Source of the DNA: Physocladia obscura
Taxonomy: Eukaryota; Chytridiomycota; Chytridiomycetes; Chytridiales; Chytriomycetaceae
DNA length: 14,970 nt
Assembly (NCBI GenBank): GCA_027596945.1
Contig: JADGJH010000725.1
Coordinates: 1-14,970, forward strand
Reading direction: 5' to 3'
Numbering within the stretch: position 1 is the stretch's first letter; the number at the start of each line of letters is the position of its first letter. Made by a program: the position numbers and the translations under genes. The notes beneath the pieces are model-generated. The model was not told the DNA's origin and made no database searches. It saw nothing but the letters and a program-made list of their open reading frames with translations. Of this stretch, positions 1-8,585 are shown piece after piece.

Positions 1-559
1 TCAAATACAATGGTTTAAAAGGGCTTTGTTTTTCTTTTCTGTGAATATAATCTTACAATAAAACACAAATTCTACTTTTACAATCTGATCTACTATCAAG
101 CTTTTAAAGCTCCCCCTCCATGTGAAAAACCAACATAGTGCCTCATAGCACCAATTGTGAATGATTCATAAAATATTTCTAAATTTAGAGTCAATTGTGG
201 CACATTGCACTGGGTACCACTACTGCAGCTTAAACTGCTATGCCAATAGTGCCTTTGGCCAAGACTGCAACTTTCTTCATAAATTTATCATTAAAATTTT
301 ACTCTTGTTATCTACACAAGTTAAGGTCTCATGTATGTATAACAAGTCCTAAAAGAGTCTCTATATGCTTATATTTTATGTGACTCAATGATAGAGAAAA
401 CTTTGTTAATAATGCTGTTGAAAACCATACAGAAATATTGTGCATGATGTGTTTTGTGCACTTTAGTATCTTTACATTTTATTTCAGTGTGGTGATCACT
501 GTAAATGGCCCTTTTCAGTTGTTACCATTATGATTAAAACTTGAATTTCAAATCTTTAA
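1..559. other. AT-rich intergenic DNA, no gene recognised
   Basis: This stretch is AT-rich with stop codons in all frames. The only open frame of note (161-352, plus) has no recognisable motif, and neither strand gives a convincing protein. I see no tRNA-like B box, no rRNA and no clear tandem repeat. It may be old transposon-derived DNA like other gene-poor parts of the window, but nothing in the sequence proves that. Confidence 0.5.
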
Positions 560-1310
560 TGAAAGTTTTATATTTCAATTCTTATTTGTACAGAAAGAAT
601 TAATGGATTAATTATATTTGGCAGTAAATTATTCCAGATTTTTGCCACTTGCAATGGAATTTCAACAATAATCCCAATTTTTTCCTAATTTGCTTCACTC
701 TTAATTGCAATAAGAGGTAAATCAAGCAAATACTATCTTCTCTCGCCAATATAATCCCAAGCATTCAAAACTCAACCAGGTCATACAGAAGGCAAATATG
801 CTTTTTAATCAAGTCAGCAATAGTTACTTCTGGTGAAATTGAAAGTTTGCCAGTAAGTGAAATAAAATGGTCAGATCTGAAAAATCTAACTGTATTTTCA
901 AATTTGTTTGGGGATTTGTCAAATTCTGAATCATGGCATTGGATTGACATGTGGTTGAAAGCCTGTGGTAGCAGCAACTGCAACAAATACAAAAATTTTT
1001 TTTTTAATAAGCACCATTCAAAGAAGCCACTGGCAACCAAACTTTCTTTGATTATGTTGAAAATATTTTTATTGTACTTGTTCAAGCACAGGCAAACAAT
1101 CTGCCAGTTTGACTTTTTTGAATTTGTTCAAATTCATCATGTATAAAATATTGGCACACTAGGTTGGAATCCTGGTGGTTTGGATATTTTTTGAAAAGTT
1201 TCTCGAAATTTTGTCAGGACTTCCTTCAGGCTTGATACTAACTCCCTCGTTGGATAATCTTTGCATACTCAAAAATTTTGAGATCTCCTCATTTTGTCGC
1301 AATAATAATA
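560..1310 (-). pseudogene. Decayed coding relic of unknown family (minus strand)
   Basis: Read on the minus strand, this stretch gives protein-like segments interrupted by stops and frame changes: a Lys/Leu-rich amphipathic segment around 1170-1290 ending in KISKPPGFQP, an open segment at 765-1085, and another around 580-750 containing IIVEIPLQVAKIWNNLLPN. The mixture of charged and hydrophobic residues looks like real protein, while the stops show it cannot be translated as one product. I do not recognise the family. Decay in an AT-rich, gene-poor region makes an old transposon ORF the likeliest source. The plus-strand open frame at 847-1146 overlaps it and seems less protein-like. Low confidence. 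Confidence 0.25.
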
Positions 1311-1339
1311 TATGACTAGCTTTCAGTGACTAACTTTTT

Positions 1340-1696
1340 AGGCAGGCATTTGATTTCCAACTTCATGAAAACGCAGGCACGCTAGCAAAGAACCTGTCGG
1401 TTGACATACGTGTGATGGACTCTGCTGCCAAAGTGACAATGGTGTAGCAAAAATTTGCTGCTGTTTATGGTTCTTGCGAACCAGCTTATTGGGTTATGCA
1501 TTGCTTTCTAACAAAACATCTTTCTTCTATCCTTTTAGAAGCTAATTTTTCTTTATATCTAGTTTATCAAGTAGATGTTGTTTTGTTATATTTGGAGTTT
1601 TGTTATGATATTTGGGTCAATGTTAACAATGAAGTTTTATGTATAATCTATAGTTCATGGCAGCTGGCAAGTTTTTGTGGTGATGGTGTATTATGA
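1340..1696 (+). pseudogene. Coding relic, faintly ABC-transporter-like
   Basis: After a pyrimidine-rich stretch ending in TTTTTAG (an acceptor-like site at about 1335-1341), one plus frame reads through 1340-1696 with a single in-frame TAG near 1446. It starts RQAFDFQLHENAGTLAKNLS and ends in a hydrophobic part with SSWQLAS. The first segment faintly resembles the N-x-x-G-x-L-x-x-x-L-S-x-D pattern in the transmembrane domain of type I ABC exporters, and WQLA resembles a following helix, but the spacing is longer than usual. Local G+C from 1340 to 1480 is higher than in the flanks, as for the real genes here. No donor or upstream exon is evident. I treat it as a possible gene remnant; the family assignment is weak. 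Confidence 0.2.
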
Positions 1697-1746
1697 ATCA
1701 GAAACAAAAAATAAATAAATTAAGCAAAAACGAGAAGCCCATGATA

Positions 1747-1816
1747 AAAGAAAGAAAGAAAGAAAATAAAATAAATTTTTTGCAATTGTATCGTTTTTTT
1801 TTTTTTTGTTTTTTTT
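1747..1816. repeat. Microsatellite and T tract beyond the 1828-4408 gene
   Basis: Four AAAG units (1747-1762) run into A-rich DNA, followed by 14 T at 1794-1807 and a further T run to 1816. On the minus strand these become poly-A and CTTT repeats just after the stop codon of the 1828-4408 gene, so they probably lie in its 3' untranslated region. Length polymorphism is likely. Confidence 0.7.
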
Positions 1817-1827
1817 CAAACAGTGTT

Positions 1828-4408
1828 TCATTCTTCGGCGTCGACCGGCAACGCAATTGATTTGCGCTTGGCTGATTTATCTCCAAACTTTTTTTTGCGC
1901 GTTTTGGTTTTCTCGTCGCTTGCGTTTTCAGAAACATCTGGTGAAGAATCTGATAGCTTTATATGCTGTTCCTGTTGTTTCTGTAACGACTGGGGCTGCG
2001 GTGAATAATACTGCCAATGTCCAGCACCTGCATATTGATGTCCTCCATCCGCCGCCATAAATTGTTGCTGCTGCTGCTGATGTGCGTAATATGTCACTCC
2101 TAACCCTGTTCCGGTTGCAATCGCACACATCTGCATTGCTGATTGTGCATATATTTGCGATGAATGTGGATATGGAGCGTTTCCGAAATGCAACGAATTA
2201 ACTGGCAACGGTCCATTTACACCGGCCATCATTGACATTGTTAATGGAAGAAGAGGCGGCGGTGGTTGTGGACTCAAACTGAAAGGCATTGTTGACGCTG
2301 TGGAAGTTGACGTTGAGCTCATTGTCGATTTTGGAGTTTCTTCAGCTGACAAACGGTCTCCCGAATATCGTGATAAGTCTTTTGTGCCATCACTGTTTCT
2401 TCTGTGCTGATTCGACGATAAAATTGAGTTTTGCGAATTATTTGGAATTTGACAAACTTGAAAATACTGTTGTTGATGCGGATGCTGAAAATGGTGTGGA
2501 AATGTGACTGGATACAGTTGCTGTTGTTGCTGAATAGCTGGAAAATAAATGCCATTTTGAACTAATGGTCCCGAAATAGAATGTCTATTTGGGTGCTGAA
2601 GTTGGTGTTGCTCAATTTGTTGTTTATAAAATTGCTGCTGCAGTTGCTTTTGATTTCCACCATAATGCGGATCAATCAAGAACAGCGGCTGCAAATTACC
2701 TTGAATTGGTGGCGATTCCTGTCGTTCGTGACTAAAATCAACCGAATATCGAGCCTTGATGCCAAGCTTTTTTCTATTGATTTTCTTCTTTTGCTCCAAC
2801 AATGTGTCTGCCAAAATTTGTTCATCAACCATCATATTCTGCATCATATCTGCAATATTTTTCCCATCGCCAATCAGCGTATTGTCGCTTTTGCTCCTCT
2901 TCAATGCTCCATGACTATCAATACTTCTATTTCTGCCTGTTACCAACTTTGGAGACATTGAGAAATTGGCGCTATTTCGCTTCATATTTTCCCGATGAAA
3001 CAATAGTGGCATATTGTCTTCCAGCAATGTTCCAAGATCGGTCTCACGTTTCTTCTGTTTGCGAATAGTATCCGCTTCGTGCACTATCGCATCATCAGCG
3101 ATAAGCCATGATTGTCTCGCCAAATCTCTGGATAAATCGACGTTTTCACTGTCATCATCAGGAAGTGCAAAAGACACCCGGTTAACTACTTTGCGAGTCT
3201 TGCCCATATTCGATTTTATCGACGAGAGTTTCGGCGACGGACTTACACTTGAGTTTTCTGTAGTATTATTGCTGCTGTCAGCCACCAAAGAACTTGAAAA
3301 ATTTGATGATGTGATGTTAGAATCGTCGTCATCATCGTCTTCTTCTTCTTCTTCTTCTTCAGTTTCGCCACCCTTGCCATTTTGCACGTTATCATTTTTG
3401 CATTCCACCTGCTCATTCTCTAGTTCGTTTTCTGATACCGTGGATGGCATTGAAGCTTTCGGAAGTGGTTCTGAGTTCAAACTCATGAGAGTATCATGAA
3501 CCTGTCGCTTATTAGTGGGACGGAGTGGAAAATATTAATAAAACACAGCCAACCTTTTGCTGAGACTTGCTAAGTGAACGCTTCAGGTGCTGTGGGGGCG
3601 GACCCGGTGGAGGCTTTGGTCGGTTGACAATTGAAGAATTGACATTCGTTTCTGTTGTCATATTCGAATATGTGCTTGCCATTGATGCAACGGATTCGGA
3701 ACGAGGGATTATTGGCGGCAGAATAATCGAGCTCTGTACAGAAAAAGAAGAGGATCGATGCAGTAGAGAAACAAGGGGCTTTGGTGGCAGAGTGGACGAA
3801 GAATCCAACGCATGCTGCTGTTGTTGAGTTTTGGCTGAATTCTTTGGTTTCCTACTTGTGGTGGACAAGAAACGTTTGAGAGAAGTGCCAATGTTTTTCT
3901 TTTTTGGTTCGGACAGTTCTTGGCATTCATTTTGTGTTTGCCGCTGTTCTGCCAAGAGAAAAGAAGTTGACGTAGCGCGATTGCCCGAATAAAGATGCGC
4001 ACTTTTATTTAGATTGGCGGTGGCCGGAGTATGCGTGTGCGAGCGCGTGAGTGTATGAGTATGCGAATCAAGAGATGAAGGAACGGAAGTTTCTGATGGC
4101 GCTCGGCTGTTTTTCGACAAACTCCCTGAAAATCCGATTCGAAACATCGAAGCCAGCACAGCAGCTATGTTTAGTTTTGGTTTTGTTTTCATGCTTGGTT
4201 TAGAGTTTAGCTTTGGGTTTGGTGTGTTTGTGCTCGCTGAGCTTGACGGCTCGAATTCAGTCTCCGCATCAGACTCGAATTCGCTCAAAAAGCTTTCTGT
4301 AGTTACAGTTGCCGTTCCTTCCATCATGCTTGATCCGAACGTCTGTTCTGATAAAGCCTTGACTTTTGCTTTGCCTCCGAATTGCATCATTTCAAAGTCA
4401 AAAGTCAA
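1828..4408 (-). CDS. Ser/Gln-rich disordered protein with RVSF motif, 2 exons
   Basis: Exon 1 is 4408-3554 and exon 2 is 3501-1828, joined across a 52-nt intron (3553-3502) that opens GTTGGC, ends GACAG and carries CTAAT near its 3' end. The join is in phase 0 and gives 842 residues. Without splicing, the upstream frame stops just inside and beyond the intron. I recognise no catalytic domain. Visible parts are a His-Thr stretch (about 115-128), a Pro-rich LKRSLS region (264-280), an acidic Glu/Asp run (about 333-346), and RVSF at 393-396 followed by an acidic patch. Several basophilic-kinase-like sites follow (KRSKS, ARYS, HRRNS), then Gln- and Tyr/Gly/Met-rich tracts and a basic tail KRKSIALP. 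RVxF followed by acidic residues is a known PP1-docking pattern, so a phosphatase regulatory or scaffold role is possible but inferred. It is divergent from the 4586 glycosyltransferase. Confidence 0.8.
3323..3360 (-). repeat. GAA/GAC codon repeat encoding an acidic run
   Basis: On the plus strand TCTTCT-type repeats (pure at 3338-3360) follow GTC/ATC triplets; on the coding minus strand these are about seven GAA/GAG codons then GAT/GAC codons. They encode an uninterrupted Glu-Asp tract in exon 2 of the 1828-4408 gene. Triplet periodicity keeps the frame, so length changes would be tolerated. Confidence 0.85.
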
Positions 4409-4585
4409 GGATGAAAAATTACAAAAAGTTTTTCTGCTAATGCTTAAGTGAGTTTATAGTGTAAATGTTTCCTCCATTTTTCGCACCCATTGAGTATTTT
4501 ATTGAAAAAGAAAATGGCCTGTCAAAATTGTTCTTTCTCAAAACAAAAAACCAAAATATATAATCGTAGTCATAAGCGACTTTGA
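4409..4585. promoter_or_regulatory. Divergent intergenic promoter region (177 bp)
   Basis: This is the only DNA between the start codons of the minus-strand disordered-protein gene (4408) and the plus-strand glycosyltransferase (4586), so it must hold the 5' leaders and most promoter elements of both. AT-rich patches include TATATAAT at about 4557-4564, but that is too near the 4586 start codon to be a normally placed TATA box for it. No other named element is evident. Confidence 0.6.
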
Positions 4586-6238
4586 ATGCGCGTGACAACA
4601 CCACGATGCGCACTCGCATCAGCACTGAGTGTAATATGTGCAATACTTGCTGCCATATCTTTTTTGCGATGGCACGCAACTCTACTCCAAACAGACCAAA
4701 TCATCGCAGTTCCCGACGCGTCACCATCGCAGCTCACTATTGCGGTTCCCGTAGCGATATCCTCTGAATCTATCGCTGACTTTGATTCTCAAAATTCTCC
4801 AGCCAAATTTGTTACGCCAAATCAGTCGATTTCAGTATTTCACAGTAATGACCCGCCAGCAAGAAATTTTCATGGAGTGTTGCCGCATTTTGCGCTAGCG
4901 CTCAAAACAGGATCTGAAACTGCTGCAGCGCGGTCGGCCGTGCAACTGATGACTTTTTTAAGCGAGGCGCAGAATGTCATTCTTGTTGCCGAGGTATTCG
5001 CTTGAACAAAACAAAATATTTCAAATTCATCAAATTCTCGTTTATTTAAGGCGCCAACGCGCATCGGAAGTTGGATTGTGGAAGACGTTTATTCGAATGC
5101 ATATACTGATGCGCAGGCCCGCATCGACGCGTCAAAGGGCACATCTCCGCTTGTTCGAATGATTCGGCGTGTTCTGGATACTGATCAAGTTGTTGGCGGG
5201 CAAACAGCCAAGTCAAAGGGCTGGTAAAAAAAATTCTTCCTCCTCAGTGCTTTTGCATCTAAACCATTGAAACGAAAAATAACATGAAAAATGAAACACA
5301 GGACACTAGATGCACACAAAAATCTTCCCGCGTTCCACCTTCTCCGTTACCGATTCCCTCACGCCGACTGGTATATTATGTTCGACGACGACTCGTACAT
5401 ATATCTTAACAATCTGTCCGAATATCTTGGCACACTCAACGCAAGTAAACCATACTATATTGGTCAGCGAAATAGATTCAAAGGCTGCGATGGTGTCAAG
5501 GAATTTGGCCAAGGACCTCTGTTTGCTCAAGGTGGTGCTGGTATTATTATTTCGCGCGGAGCGATGGATGTCATGGCACCGATTCTAGATACATGTATTA
5601 TTAAGTATAAACCGTGTTGGGGTAAAAATTTTCTTGAACAAAATTTTTTTTCTGAATTATAATTTTATCAGCTGGAGACATTCGAGTCGGACTATGCATG
5701 CGTGACGCCGGCGTAAATATTACACATACCGAAGGCTTCTATGGATCTCCGTTTAAGTCCTACGTGTGCCTTTTATCTATTCCTCATCAAATTCTTTTTA
5801 AACTTTAGACCAAATGCAGCATTCCAATTTCCCGATAATCCATGCACCAAGCCTTACGTCTTCCATCACACACTCCAGCATCAGATCCAAGCACTCTGGG
5901 ACACAGAAACTTTTGTCCGCAACCACAGCAACAACATTTCATCCACAGTAACAATGTCTGATATATTTACTTTCATGCATCTCCACAACGCACGGACACG
6001 AATGCCTCCCTTACAGATACGCATGCGCAATAATACAGATATTCGTGGGCGTGTCAGTAAAGCGCGCGAAATGAGCAGCCCAGAAGAGTGTTTGAACATG
6101 TGCGAGAATGAGTGGAATGAGTGCGTCGCATGGGTTTTTGATGGACGGGTTTGTTGGCTAAAGAAGGGACCTGGAAAAGCAGAGGAGACAATGGGGATGT
6201 GGGGTGGGATTTTGATTGAAAGGTATAAATGTGAATGA
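4586..6238 (+). CDS. Fringe/GT31-type glycosyltransferase with C-terminal PAN/Apple-like domain, 5 exons
   Basis: Exons are 4586-4993, 5051-5223, 5302-5621, 5672-5756 and 5809-6238, joined by GT...AG introns of 57, 78, 50 and 52 nt to give 471 residues. Residues 8-27 form one hydrophobic segment after a short basic start, as in type II Golgi enzymes. The catalytic region carries DDD (222-224, the metal and nucleotide-sugar site), QGGAGIIIS (about 270-278), AGDIRVGLCMRD (301-312), then FPDNPC and FHH (336-349), the order seen in Fringe/C1GalT-like family 31 enzymes. Residues about 405-470 hold Cys 423, 427, 434, 444 and 470 with CVAW and CWLKK, like a PAN/Apple domain that binds protein or glycan. 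Sequons such as N240, N316 and N371 fit a lumenal protein. Donor and acceptor sugars cannot be read. The last donor is ambiguous: GTCCTA at 5757 or GTGCCT at 5766, which adds three residues. Confidence 0.88.
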
Positions 6239-6310
6239 TGAAAAAAAAATATATAAAAATCTGATAAACAACATATTATGAGAGTGGTGGCTTATTGTTA
6301 ATCTCGCACA
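6239..6310. other. 72-bp convergent gap between two stop codons
   Basis: The glycosyltransferase stop (6236-6238, plus) and the DPH7 stop (6311-6313, minus) face each other across 72 bp of A/T-rich DNA. Both 3' untranslated regions and cleavage sites must fit here or run into the opposite gene, so the two mRNAs probably overlap as antisense at their ends. No exact AATAAA is seen on either strand within it; ATAAA-like and AATAAG-like variants are present. Confidence 0.6.
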
Positions 6311-7582
6311 TCAATTCCAAAGGTGAAATGAATGGTCATAAAATGAGCAAGTTCCTTTTAAAAAATCAGTTTCAGGATAATCAGCTGGTCTTGAGAAACT
6401 CCAATCAGCTCCATATGCTAAAGAGCCATGTTTTTCATCAGTATAAATTACAACTGTACTGGAAGATGTAAAATCGGCGTTGAAATCGATCACATGGAAT
6501 CCGGAATGCATCGAGGCAGTAAGTATTCGGTATGGATTTTCCGGATGCCACTTTATTCGCCACACACCACCTCCGTCGGTGTGATGGTCTGAAAGCGGAT
6601 TTTTGAAATATCTTGTATCCCATATGAGAATATGTTCATCGTAACTATGAATGTGGGGGATGACAATAGAATTTGCAAATTAGATTTTCTTTCTCAGCAT
6701 TCATTGGGTACCTGCCCGTTGCAAGAATATACTCTCGATGAGGATTTGACTGAATACTACAGACACCAGCAGAATGCCTGCAGATTTTCATGTTTATTAT
6801 CAATAGCAACATGCAATGGCAATAAATACAAACTTTCTGCTTTTCATTGTCTCTCTTGCAGTACCACTGCGAATATCCCACGATTTCAAAATACAATCAT
6901 CGCCACCTGAATAAATAACAGAATCTGGTCTCCAGGCGTCAAAGGAAACGATCCAAGCCTCGAATCCATGTGCATTCCAAGTTTCGCGTTCAACTAGAGA
7001 CGTGTTCGACAATTCAAGCAGCGACAGGTCACCATTGCTTTTACTGACAACAATTCGCGAATCTATTCCAGCAGAAAGTTTGCCGGCAATACGGTTGGAC
7101 CAGTCGACAGAAAGACAGAGAACATTTTCTTCTTCAGTGGTGTATCTGCATATTTCACGCAACTTTTTTGGAACTGTCTCAATAGAATATATAATAACGT
7201 TTCCCGTGGCGTCAGCGGCGGCAATACATTGAGCACCCACTTGTTCTGATTTAGAATCTTTAGGCAGTTGCCACAGATTGATAAGCGCATGAGACCATTT
7301 TATGTCGAGAATTGCAGCGCAATTGATTCTTTCAATCAATTCCAGAGATGAAGAAGAAGCAGAAAACACCATCAATGCACCGCATCGGGCAGTTACTTGC
7401 GTAAAGGGAGTCGCATCAGTATCAGCATCAACAGCATCACCAGCATCGCCAGCATCAGCACAAACAGACGGCATCACTTGATACGTGCCGACAACGACAA
7501 GGTCATTGCTGGTTGAAAATGGACTGAATTCACAGGAGTCGGCGCAGAGCTCCGTGTCAAATCGATTCTGTGTGATAGTCAT
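6311..7582 (-). CDS. DPH7: Diphthine methyltransferase-type WD40 protein (DPH7), 3 exons
   Basis: Exons are 7582-6834, 6777-6712 and 6644-6311, with introns of 56 nt (GTTTGT...CTGCAG, phase 2) and 67 nt (GTACCC...CATAG, phase 2), giving 382 residues, close to the roughly 390 of yeast Dph7. Family motifs run in order: DTELCADS (9-16) near the N-terminus, GGDDCILKSWDIRSG (226-240), HSAGVCSIQSNPHRE (251-265), LATGSYDE spanning the second junction (268-275), WDTR (280-283), then HTDGGGVWRIKWHPENP. Exon boundaries restore these motifs exactly, and the N-terminal motif position supports the start at 7582. Dph7 removes the methyl ester from methylated diphthine on the eEF2 histidine, letting Dph6 amidate it to diphthamide; it acts in the cytosol. 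An Ala/Asp-rich insert (about 41-57) comes from a short tandem repeat. It is head-to-head with the AlkB-family gene at 22 bp. Confidence 0.93.
7412..7461 (-). repeat. Short (GCATCA)-type tandem repeat inside DPH7
   Basis: Plus-strand GCATCA/GCATCG hexamer-like units with small variations repeat across about 50 bp. On the coding minus strand they give Ala-Gly-Asp-Ala-Val-Asp codons, an acidic, low-complexity insert between the DPH7 N-terminal motif and the first WD blades. It stays in frame and probably forms a loop. Confidence 0.75.
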
Positions 7583-7604
7583 TGCAAAAGAGAAAAAAGG
7601 AAAA
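7583..7604. promoter_or_regulatory. 22-bp gap between divergent start codons
   Basis: Only 22 bp separate the DPH7 start (7582, minus) from the AlkB-family start (7605, plus). The plus strand here is nearly all purine, giving the AlkB mRNA an A-rich context with A at -3 and DPH7 a pyrimidine-rich leader. A promoter cannot fit in 22 bp, so control elements and transcription starts of each gene must lie inside the coding sequence of the other, or leaders must be extremely short. Confidence 0.7.
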
Positions 7605-8354
7605 ATGTGTGCAACGCAGCTTGAAGACCTCTTTGGTGAAATATCGGACGACGAATCAAACGTAACGGATAACGAACACCACGTAAACAATTCACGCAGC
7701 AAACTTGAAGTATACGAACACTCGCAAATAGCTGGACTTTGGTGCTGCGATATTGCCGTCCCGCCTGCCCAACAGGCTTTGCTCGAGCCGCAGTTGCGGC
7801 GCTTCTTTGTACCAAATCTTGGACAAAACCAAGCAATGCGTTTCGGGCAAGAATTGCTTCCGCCGTCCCACGAGTGTCGTGCGCTCCTCGAGACGGCAAC
7901 AGCAATGCTCGCGAACCTGTCCAGCGAAGTACTGCAACACCGTGATCCCGCTTTCGATCAGCTTATCGCAAACCACTATGGCCCTTCTGAAGGAATTGTT
8001 GCGCACACTGACTTACCACGCTTTGAGGACGGCATTGTGATCTTTTCGTTTCTTTCGACGCGAATCATGCGCTTTGTAATGATTTCTCAGCCACACACTC
8101 AAATCGATGTTGTGCTGAGGCCGGGAAGTTGTGTGTGTTTGTCTGGGGATGCACGTTATAAATGGACGCATGCACTTGAAATTTCAGATGACCTTGAAGA
8201 GTTGATTTTTGACAAGAACACCAACGAATGGACGCAGTTTCCAAAAGAAGAGCGGATATCAATTACGCTGCGAAAAATGAAGCCAAATCAAATTTTCGAT
8301 ATGAAAGAAAATGTTTACTGCGAATATAGATTCACTATCCCTGATACCCTTTAA
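7605..8354 (+). CDS. AlkB-family 2-oxoglutarate/Fe(II) dioxygenase
   Basis: A single-exon frame of 249 residues. The start at 7605 (A at -3) was chosen over an upstream in-frame ATG at 7485, which would lie within DPH7 coding sequence and adds only low-complexity residues. The double-stranded beta-helix core is clear: NHY (123-125), HTD (134-136), RPGSCVCLSGDARYKWTHAL (172-191) and ERISITLRKM (216-225). By family knowledge H134, D136 and H189 bind iron and R217 with R223 contact 2-oxoglutarate, so all catalytic residues seem intact. The SGDARYKWTHAL pattern fits the ALKBH4/ALKBH8-like eukaryotic branch more than bacterial AlkB, but the substrate (RNA, DNA or protein) cannot be read. There is no RRM or methyltransferase domain as in full-length ALKBH8. 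Its last 44 bases overlap another reading frame described separately. Confidence 0.88.
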   Translation: MCATQLEDLFGEISDDESNVTDNEHHVNNSRSKLEVYEHSQIAGLWCCDIAVPPAQQALLEPQLRRFFVPNLGQNQAMRFGQELLPPSHECRALLETATAMLANLSSEVLQHRDPAFDQLIANHYGPSEGIVAHTDLPRFEDGIVIFSFLSTRIMRFVMISQPHTQIDVVLRPGSCVCLSGDARYKWTHALEISDDLEELIFDKNTNEWTQFPKEERISITLRKMKPNQIFDMKENVYCEYRFTIPDTL

Positions 8355-8585
8355 AATCGAACACCGTCAAGGCTCTCGTCTGGATGAGCGAGAAATTGAA
8401 TTGATCAAACAGTAAAGTTTTTACTTATTTTTTGTATTTATGTTTTTTTTTCTCTTTTTCTTTTCAGTTTACCTATTTTTCGGAATAATTGCATGTGTGC
8501 AATAAACAAACGTACACACAGCTTAATAACATTAAATTGTAATTCTATGATATTTGAAGTAAAAATTTTTAAAAGCAAAGGCTAA
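8311..8585 (+). pseudogene. Intron-containing gene start, probably truncated, overlapping the AlkB-family 3' end
   Basis: In a frame different from the AlkB-family gene, ATG at 8311 opens 33 codons (8311-8411) ending in a well-formed helix-like sequence RLDEREIELIK. A 56-nt intron follows (8412-8467), with donor GTAAAG and acceptor TTTTCTTTTCAG, the same size as the verified introns of this window. Splicing restores an open frame beginning HLPIFRNN that runs to TAA at 8583-8585, 72 residues in all. The first part looks like conserved protein; the part after about 8490 is AT-rich and does not, so the gene probably lost its 3' end to transposon insertion or decay. I do not recognise the family. 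Alternatives are an alternative 3' end of the AlkB-family transcript, or a spliced 3' untranslated region with chance coding look. AATAAA at 8501-8506 could serve as its poly(A) signal or that of the AlkB-family gene. Confidence 0.4.

Noticed and set aside
3014..3499. 161-codon plus-strand open frame rich in Ser
   Set aside because: It is antisense to the Glu/Asp- and Ser-rich exon of the 1828-4408 gene; its Ser run is the reverse reading of the GAA/GAC repeat, and there is no splice or motif support.
4551..4566. TATATAAT as TATA box of the glycosyltransferase
   Set aside because: It lies only about 22 bp before the start codon, too close for a normal core promoter with a 5' leader.
7485..7604. 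Upstream in-frame ATG extending the AlkB-family protein by 40 residues
   Set aside because: It lies in the DPH7 coding region, adds no family-like sequence, and the 7605 ATG has a good A-rich context.
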